Of a DNA stretch of 8,409 nt, positions 1 to 6,200 are shown in pieces (within the stretch, counting starts at the first letter, position 1; each line of letters opens with the position of its first letter). The translations under genes were made by a program, and so were the position numbers. Below the pieces are notes generated by a model. That model did not search any database and had not been told where the DNA came from. It was given only the letters and a program-made list of their open reading frames with translations. The DNA comes from B8-G4 sp033720735 (GTDB taxonomy: Bacteria > Bacteroidota > Bacteroidia > Chitinophagales > Saprospiraceae): contig JAWWBX010000196.1 in assembly GCA_033720735.1 (NCBI GenBank), forward strand, positions 1-8,409. The letters run 5' to 3'.

Positions 1-283
1 CTTGCCCCTTGCTAACTGAAGTACTGTTTCAGGCAATCGACGCCAAGGTGTTGCGCAAAGCGCGTAGAGCATGTCGATTTGCCCCTTGCTCCTTGCCAAC
101 TGCCAACTGAAGTACTGTTTCACGCAATGGACGCCAAGGTGTTGCGCAAAGCGCGTAGAGCATGTCGATTTGCCCCTTGCCAACTGCCAACTGAAGTCTG
201 TTTCACGCAAAGAGCCCAAAGATGTTGCGCAAAGCGCGCAGAACATGCCGATTTGCCCCTTGCCCCTTGCCAACTGCCAACTA
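1..283. repeat. Compound intergenic repeat: CCNNNTG-type heptamers alternating with a 62-63 bp unit
   Basis: Three copies of a 62-63 bp unit (about 19-81, 110-172, 194-255) are separated by short tandem runs of heptamers. The heptamers are CCCCTTG (5-11, 82-88, 173-179, 256-262, 263-269), CCAACTG (96-102, 103-109, 180-186, 187-193, 270-276) and variants CTAACTG (12-18) and CTCCTTG (89-95). The first two long units differ at only 2 of 63 positions; the third has about nine substitutions and one deletion. Each long unit holds the palindrome TTGCGCAA followed by AGCGCG, giving a short GCGC-AAA-GCGC hairpin. The array starts outside the window and its last heptamer (277-283) ends on the stop codon of the VOC gene. 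Heptamer repeats of this type are common between genes in Bacteroidota and often give spurious reading frames. No protein or known RNA is recognised in it; function unknown. Confidence 0.9.
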
Positions 284-643
284 CTCTATCTCCTGCCCAA
301 ATTGCAACAGATAGCCGTTGTTGTCGTAGATGCCAAACTCGCGCATGCCATAGTCGAAACTCTCGATCGGATAACTGACCGAGACCAGCTCGCTGATCCG
401 GTTCCACAGACTGTCGACATCATCCACGTTGATGTAAAACGAGCCGGTAAACGCAGGGCCGTCAAACGGGAAGTGCTCCGGCGGATGTGCGAGCATGAGC
501 TCAACCTGATCCTTGCCCAAAGCGGCCCATCCCATCTCGGGCTCGTGCGCAATGCAGTTGAAACCGAGCATTTCGGTGTAGAACTGGATGGTGGCATCCA
601 GCTCTTTGGTCCAGATCATCGGGCGTAATCGCGTGTATGGCAT
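281..643 (-). CDS. VOC-fold protein (glyoxalase / bleomycin resistance-like)
   Basis: This 120-residue protein has the usual length of a single-chain vicinal oxygen chelate (VOC) protein: two beta-alpha-beta-beta-beta modules. Module 1 contains TIQFYTEMLGF (18-28) and VELMLAHP (47-54). Module 2 contains FYINVDDVDSLW (69-80) and the typical closing strands MREFGIYDNNGYLLQFG (100-116). By hand alignment to metal-dependent glyoxalases the usual ligand positions are not His/Glu (about R7, S68 and Q114), so I infer a metal-independent, ligand-binding bleomycin-resistance type rather than glyoxalase I. Glu102 in the REF motif is typical of that branch. There is no signal peptide, so it is cytoplasmic. 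It starts 24 bp after the TPR gene on the same strand, suggesting co-transcription. No clear ribosome binding site precedes the ATG. Its TAG stop lies inside the last repeat heptamer. Substrate unknown; the fold is secure. Confidence 0.9.
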   Translation of the reverse strand: MPYTRLRPMIWTKELDATIQFYTEMLGFNCIAHEPEMGWAALGKDQVELMLAHPPEHFPFDGPAFTGSFYINVDDVDSLWNRISELVSVSYPIESFDYGMREFGIYDNNGYLLQFGQEIE

Positions 644-667
644 GGCAGTGGTTTTCGCGAGTGGCTA

Positions 668-1195
668 TCAAGGCAGTTGCGCCAAATGGGTATCACACTC
701 TGCTACTCCCGGCATGATCCCAAACTGCGCGTACAACTGTCGCGCCGCATTCCAGGCTTCCCGGGCCGCTGATGGCTGATCCAGCCCCTCCAGTACCAGT
801 GCGTACCCCCTGAGGGCGTTGGCACGATGGAGCGATTGTTCAGAAGCGTAATGGTGGATCACTTCCTGATACTGGTGCCAGGCGTCGTCCAGGGCGCCTT
901 GTTCGAACAGAATATCCGCCACATGCCGCAGCAGATGTGCCCGCTGCGCCTGTTGATCGGGACCGACGTGTGCGACGGCCTTGCGGTACCACTCTATGGC
1001 ATCCTGCTTTTCACCAGTATCGCGACACAACTGTCCCATACAGGACTGGACCAGCACCAGCAAGGCCGGGTCGTCCTGCGGGCAAATGCGTACGGCCGTC
1101 TGCGCCACGGTCATCGCGGCGGTCACATCACCGTCACGCCGCAGGCTGCGTGCATGTCGTACCAGGTCGGCAATCCGGTGTGTGGTTTCACTCAT
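668..1195 (-). CDS. Tetratricopeptide repeat (TPR) protein
   Basis: This 175-residue, all-helical protein consists almost entirely of TPR-like helix pairs at about residues 7-38, 45-78, 85-117 and 122-156. TPR spacing and small or aromatic residues recur at the usual positions, for example GEKQDAIEWYRKAV (61-74), GALDDAWHQYQEVI (100-113) and DQPSAAREAWNAARQLY (139-155). There is no signal peptide or membrane segment, so it is cytoplasmic and probably a protein-interaction scaffold; the partner is not shown. The chosen ATG gives MSETTHRIADLV and is preceded by a purine-rich GGAAAGGA that directly abuts the start, which is closer than a normal Shine-Dalgarno. The VOC gene follows 24 bp downstream, and the starch operon diverges from the opposite side. 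No enzyme domain is present and specific function is unknown. Confidence 0.88.
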   Translation of the reverse strand: MSETTHRIADLVRHARSLRRDGDVTAAMTVAQTAVRICPQDDPALLVLVQSCMGQLCRDTGEKQDAIEWYRKAVAHVGPDQQAQRAHLLRHVADILFEQGALDDAWHQYQEVIHHYASEQSLHRANALRGYALVLEGLDQPSAAREAWNAARQLYAQFGIMPGVAECDTHLAQLP

Positions 1196-1373
1196 TCCTT
1201 TCCAAGATAGTACCTTCTGTCATGCCGTGCTATGTCCTGATGCAACCAGCGCATGTACATGGAAAACGCGTATTTTTACCAATGTCCGGCCTGCCCTGCC
1301 GGTCTTCCCTGACGAAACCAAAGAAGACACCCTGATGCAACAGGTCGCAACGCGGCCATTAATTTTTGTGTAG
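1196..1373. promoter_or_regulatory. Divergent intergenic region between TPR/VOC genes and the starch operon
   Basis: This 178 bp stretch must hold the start signals for both directions. Visible elements are an 11 bp direct repeat CCTGATGCAAC (1236-1246 and 1331-1341), a perfect 10 bp palindrome CATGTACATG (1252-1261), and a GC-rich inverted repeat CCGGC/GCCGG with a 7 nt loop (1286-1302). AATTTTTG at 1361-1368 matches 7 of 8 positions of the Bacteroidota -7 box TAnnTTTG, but it is so close to the ATG at 1374 that it would give an almost leaderless transcript, and no good TTTG -33 box precedes it. On the minus strand TATCTTGG (1209-1202) is a similar weak match. No promoter can be fixed with confidence. 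No Shine-Dalgarno precedes 1374. Confidence 0.5.
1331..1344. promoter_or_regulatory. Operator-like near-palindrome upstream of the starch operon
   Basis: CCTGATGCAACAGG reads the same on both strands at 12 of 14 positions (only positions 5 and 10 break symmetry), as expected for a dimeric repressor or activator site. It begins 43 bp before the ATG of the SusA-like gene. Its first 11 bases recur exactly at 1236-1246, where the second half site is shifted by one base (ACCAG). Two related sites 95 bp apart in a divergent promoter region suggest a regulator binding site, possibly maltose/starch-responsive, but this is inference; no regulator gene is in the window. Confidence 0.3.
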
Positions 1374-3242
1374 ATGATCAAACCAACAATCCTTCGCAAT
1401 GTCCTGACGAGTGTCGCGCTGCTCTGCGCGGTCTGTGCACTGGCACAGTCGATCGAACGCGTGGAGCCGCCCTTCTGGTGGCGCGGGATGCACAACGACA
1501 TGCTCCAGATCATGGTTTACGGCGAGAATATTGCCAGGACCGATGTGCGCATCAACCACGACGCGGTCGAACTGGTGGCCACGCACCAGCTCACGAGCCC
1601 CAACTACCAGTTCGTTGATGTGCGCATTGCACCAGGTGCAGAGGCGACGGCATTCGACATTGAGTTCATGCAGGGAGATCAGGTCGTGGTCTCCACCACC
1701 TATCAGCTCAGGGCTCGCGCACAAGGATCCGCCGAGCGTCAGGGGTTCAACAGTACCGATGTGATGTACCTGATCACACCAGACCGCTTCGCCAACGGCA
1801 ATCCGGCCAATGACGAGGTGGCAGGCATGCGCGAAGGACACAACCGTACCGCAGGCTTTGGAAGGCATGGAGGTGACATCGAAGGCATCCGGCAACATCT
1901 CGATTACATCAAGGACATGGGGTTTACGGCCATCTGGCTCAACCCGGTCCTGGAGAATGATCAGGAAAAGTGGTCATATCATGGTTACTCAACCACCGAC
2001 TATTATAACGTCGATCCGCGTTTCGGAACCAACGAGGAGTATGTCCGGCTCAGCAATGAGGCTGCGTCGATGGGGATCGGGATGATCATGGACATCATCG
2101 TCAATCACTGCGGCTCCAGCCATTGGTGGATGGACGACCCACCTTCCGACGACTGGATCAACTATTATCAGGTTTCTCCATTTGTCAACACCAACCACAA
2201 GAAAGAGACGCTGCTTGACCCTTACGCGGCGCCAGGTGATCGCGAGCGGATGGTCAAAGGGTGGTTTGTAGCGACCATGCCCGACCTGAACCAGCGCAAT
2301 CCCTTCATGTCGACCTACCTGATCCAGAATTCGATCTGGTGGATCGAGTACGCCAACCTCACCGGCATCAGGCAGGACACCTACTCCTATCCTTTTAAGG
2401 AATTCATGACCGACTGGACCTGTGCCATCATGGACGAATACCCCAATTTTAATATCGTTGGTGAAGAGTGGGTGGAAGATCCGGCCATGATCTCATACTG
2501 GCAGCGCGGCAAAGACAATCCTGATGGCAACAACTCATGCCTGCCGAGTTTGATGGACTTTCCAATGACGATGAACCTGCACCGTGCGTTGCGTGAAGAT
2601 GAGAACTGGGGCGAGGGTCTTATCCGCTTGTACCGGACATTGAGCTTGGATTATCACTATCCCGAGCCTGACAACCTGGTCATCTTTCCCGACAACCATG
2701 ACATGAGTCGCATCTTCACCCAGGTGAATGAGGATTATGACCTGTTCAAAATGGCGATCTCGTACATCCTGACCATGCGCGGCATCCCGCAGATCTACTA
2801 TGGCACCGAGATCCTGATGGCAAACCCGGGAACCGATTCGCACGGGGTGATCCGCTCTGACTTTCCTGGCGGATGGCAGGGTGACCAGGTCAATGGCTTT
2901 ACGGGCCAGGGACTGAGTGCGCGTGCCCGGGAATCACAGGCTTTCCTGCGCAAGCTGCTCACCTGGAGAAAAGACGCACAGGTCATTCATCACGGCGATC
3001 TGGTCCACTACGTTCCGGAAAATGGCGTCTACGTCTACTTCCGGATGCTGAATGAGGAGGTGGTAATGGTCGTCCTTAACAAGAACCATCGGGAAACACC
3101 ATTGGCCCTCGGGCGCTTTGCAGACCACATCGGCAACAAACGCTTCGGGCACGACGTGGTCGCAGGGGTCAGCTATCAGCTGGGTGACCAGCTACCGCTG
3201 CCACCCAAATCCGCTTTGATCCTCAATCTCACACAACGATAA
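1374..3242 (+). CDS. SusA-like neopullulanase/cyclomaltodextrinase (GH13 alpha-amylase family), periplasmic
   Basis: This 622-residue enzyme hydrolyses alpha-1,4 bonds of maltodextrins, cyclodextrins or pullulan, by family. It is almost the same length as SusA of Bacteroides thetaiotaomicron. A Sec signal (about 1-24, ending CALA before Gln25) has no lipobox, so it should be periplasmic. The N-terminal Cyc-maltodext_N domain (about 26-113) opens with VEPPFWWRGM (30-39). The GH13 barrel (about 128-535) has all conserved regions: DIIVNH (240-245), MPDLN (302-306), GIRQD with nucleophile Asp335, VGEEW with acid/base Glu364, and FPDNHD with Asp443. A C-terminal beta domain (about 540-620) matches Cyc-maltodext_C. 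The ATG is chosen because it gives a proper signal peptide; there is no Shine-Dalgarno, as is usual in this group. The next gene starts 10 bp after the TAA, so they form an operon. Exact substrate preference cannot be read from sequence. Confidence 0.95.
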   Translation: MIKPTILRNVLTSVALLCAVCALAQSIERVEPPFWWRGMHNDMLQIMVYGENIARTDVRINHDAVELVATHQLTSPNYQFVDVRIAPGAEATAFDIEFMQGDQVVVSTTYQLRARAQGSAERQGFNSTDVMYLITPDRFANGNPANDEVAGMREGHNRTAGFGRHGGDIEGIRQHLDYIKDMGFTAIWLNPVLENDQEKWSYHGYSTTDYYNVDPRFGTNEEYVRLSNEAASMGIGMIMDIIVNHCGSSHWWMDDPPSDDWINYYQVSPFVNTNHKKETLLDPYAAPGDRERMVKGWFVATMPDLNQRNPFMSTYLIQNSIWWIEYANLTGIRQDTYSYPFKEFMTDWTCAIMDEYPNFNIVGEEWVEDPAMISYWQRGKDNPDGNNSCLPSLMDFPMTMNLHRALREDENWGEGLIRLYRTLSLDYHYPEPDNLVIFPDNHDMSRIFTQVNEDYDLFKMAISYILTMRGIPQIYYGTEILMANPGTDSHGVIRSDFPGGWQGDQVNGFTGQGLSARARESQAFLRKLLTWRKDAQVIHHGDLVHYVPENGVYVYFRMLNEEVVMVVLNKNHRETPLALGRFADHIGNKRFGHDVVAGVSYQLGDQLPLPPKSALILNLTQR

Positions 3243-3252
3243 TCTGCATGCA

Positions 3253-6200
3253 ATGAACCATCTGACACGTTCCTTCCCACTTCTTCTCGCTGCAGCGACC
3301 GGCATCTTGTTTCCCGTCCATGTCGGGGCTCAGGCCTTTACGGAAATGTCGGTTGAAACGGGCTTTGACGTATCCGGACACAACCGGGGGATCGCCATCG
3401 GTGATTTCAATGGTGACGGACTCGAAGACATCTATGTCAGCCGCCTGTTTGGCGTAAATCTGCTTTACAAGAACCTGGGCAATTTCCAGTTTGAGGAAGT
3501 GTCGGACGAAATGGGCGTCCGGAGCAATCACGATACCAACGCGGCACTCTGGTTTGATTTTGACAATGATGGCGATCTCGACCTGTTCCTCGCCTGCTCC
3601 TTCGATCCAAACGTGCTCTATCGCAATGACGGGGATGGATTTACCGATGTGACTGCTGAATACGGACTGGGCACCAGCGCCAGTTCCAAATCGGCCCATG
3701 CCGTCGACTACGACCGGGATGGGGACCTGGACCTCTTCGTCGCCATTTTCCTCGAACAGAACGAACTGTGGCGCAACGACGGCGACGGATTTACCAATGT
3801 AATCACCGAAAGCGGACTCGATGACCCGGGCAGATCGCTGGGTGCCATTTTCTTCGATTACGATCTCGATGGGGATGACGATCTGTATCAGACACGCGAC
3901 GGGATCGACCCCAACCTCTTCTTCCGCAACAATGGCGACGGCACATTCACGGAGATCAGCACTCAGCTGGGCCTCGACTATGTCGGCCTGGGCATGGGAT
4001 GCGATATCGCCGACCTCAACGGCGACGGCAGGCCCGACATTTACCTGACCAACCTTTATGAGAACAAACTCTATCTCAGCGACGCCAATAGCGGCGGCTT
4101 TTACGAGTTTTCCGGTCCGGCCCGGGTGGATGATATTGGAATGGGCTGGAGCACCGTGTTCTTCGACTGCGACAATGACGGCCTGACCGATCTGTACCTG
4201 GCCAACGACAGCCATTTTTCGGTCAACGGCGAGGAAGACATCCGCAACCGCCTGTTTGTCAACCTGGGCGACATGACCTTTTTCAGCAAGGACACCATCG
4301 GCGGGGTGCAGAATGTGCTGGGCAGCTATGGCGCTGCCACCGCGGACTTTGATCTGGACGGAGCGCTCGATCTGGCCATCGCCAATAGTGGCAACCAGGA
4401 CTACAATCAGATCTTTCGCAATACAGGTTCCACGGGTCATTTCATCGCCTTTGACCTGCGTGGCACCGCTTCCAATCCGCAGGGTATCGGCAGCAGGGTT
4501 ACCATCCATTACAACGGCGAAGTGCAGACAGACTGGGTCTATGCGGGTTCGGGGTACGTCTCACAGAACAGTGTGCGCATGCATTTCGGCATCGGGGATG
4601 CGACGAGCGTCGATAGCGTGGTCATCCACTGGTCCTCGGGCATTCATCAGGTGGTGGAAGCGCCCCCGGTTGACCAGTTGAGCGTGATCGAAGAGAATGA
4701 TTTCACAGTCCCGCCCGGCCTGGTTGTCTGGACCGAGCCGCCGTTTCCGACCGTCGATGACGACGTCACAGTGTATTACAATGCCGCAGAAGGGAATGGA
4801 GCACTGGCAGGCTTTACCGGACAGGTGTTTGCCCATACCGGCCTGATCACCAGTGAAAGTAACAACGGGAATGACTGGAAGCATGTGGTCGGCAACTGGG
4901 GGCAGTTCGACAGCCGTGTTATTATGATCCCTGTCGAGGAGGACATCTACTCCATCAGCTACAACATCCGCGACTACTACGGTGTACCGGTGGGTGAAGA
5001 GGTGCTGCAGATGGCCTTTGTCTTCAGGAATCTCGACGGTTCGATCGTAGGCCGGGCATCAGACGGATCGGACATTTTCACTGATGTCTTTCCGGACGAT
5101 GGTCTCCTGGTCACACTGACCCCGGACTATGATCAGCTTATCAGGCAGGGAGACAGCATTGCCGTCCAGTTCCTGATCAACCGGGTCGCGTCTGTGACGA
5201 TTACGGACAACGGAGAGAGCATCTACACCGACTCAACCAACGTGGGCTCCTTTACCATCATTGCCGGGACACCCGGGTCGCATGAAGTCGTGATGCAGGC
5301 GATTTCCGACGAGGACACGGTCCAGCGTTCCTTCGAGTATTTTGTAGTGGAGCCTTCCACCATCGCAGATCCTCCGCACGGCACGCGGGATGGCCTGAAC
5401 TACTGGACTGACAGCACCTACCTGTTTCAGCTCTACGCGCCAGGCAAGGAGTTCGCATTTCTCACGTGCCCTGCCAACGACTACCAGCCGGATACGGCGT
5501 TCCGCATGATGCTTTCCGAAGACAGTACCAGATGGTGGATCGAACGTCCACGGAGTGACTTCGAAAACGGGCGCAATGCCTATCTCTACCTGCTGGACAA
5601 TGGCGTGGGTGCAGCAGATCCCTACTCCGAACTGATCCTTGACCCATGGCACGATCAGTGGGTGTCGGAGGAGGTCATGCAGGGTCTGCCGGAGCATCCG
5701 GGTGGCAACGTACCGGCGGTCACGGTATTTGATCTTGAGAATGAGCCGTATCCGTGGACTACCAATGATTTTGAGAAGCCGGCAAATAGAGATCTGGTCA
5801 TTTACGAAGTGCTGCTGAGGGATTTTTTGCAGGATCACAGTTACGCTAGCCTGATCGATACGCTCGACTACCTGGAAAAACTGGGCGTCAACGCCATCGA
5901 GCTCATGCCGATCCAGGAATTCGAAGGCAACGACAGCTGGGGCTACAATCCTTCGTTCCACATGGCTGTGGACAAGTACTACGGCTCGAGGGATCAGCTC
6001 AAAGCCTTCATTGATGAGGCCCACAGTCGAGGTATCGCGGTGATCCTGGACGTCGTGTTCAATCATGTGTTCAGTCAGAGCCCGCTGGCGCGCCTCTACT
6101 GGGATGCCGGCAACAGCCGCCCCGCCGAGGACAATCCCTGGCTCAATCCTGTCCCGCGGCATCCGTTCAATGTCGGGTATGATGTGAATCACGAAAGCCC

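Noticed and set aside
1..283. CRISPR array
   Set aside because: The repeated units are 83-91 bp apart with the interval itself repeated, so there are no unique spacers, and no cas genes are present.
71..628. Plus-strand open frame of 185 codons, and overlapping frames at 79-378 and (minus) 120-407
   Set aside because: They are translations of the heptamer repeats (repeated CQL or GSWQ patterns) running into the antisense of the VOC gene; such ghost frames are typical of this repeat type.
1252..1261. Palindrome CATGTACATG as a regulator site
   Set aside because: It is perfect, but a 10 bp palindrome is expected by chance in a noticeable share of 178 bp regions, and it has no second copy.
827..1373. 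Plus-strand frames of about 127-132 codons opposite the TPR gene
   Set aside because: The minus strand encodes clear TPR repeats; these frames show no domain and run into the intergenic region.
1404..1446. Lipoprotein signal in the SusA-like protein
   Set aside because: The cysteines at residues 18 and 21 are not preceded by a small residue as a lipobox requires; a standard Sec cut before Gln25 fits better.
1359..1898. Minus-strand frame of 179 codons opposite the start of the SusA-like gene
   Set aside because: It is antisense to the signal peptide and Cyc-maltodext_N domain and has no recognisable features.
3229..4509. Minus-strand open frame of 426 codons
   Set aside because: It lies antisense to the propeller repeats; the Asp-rich repeats give Val/Ile-rich antisense translation with no recognisable domain.
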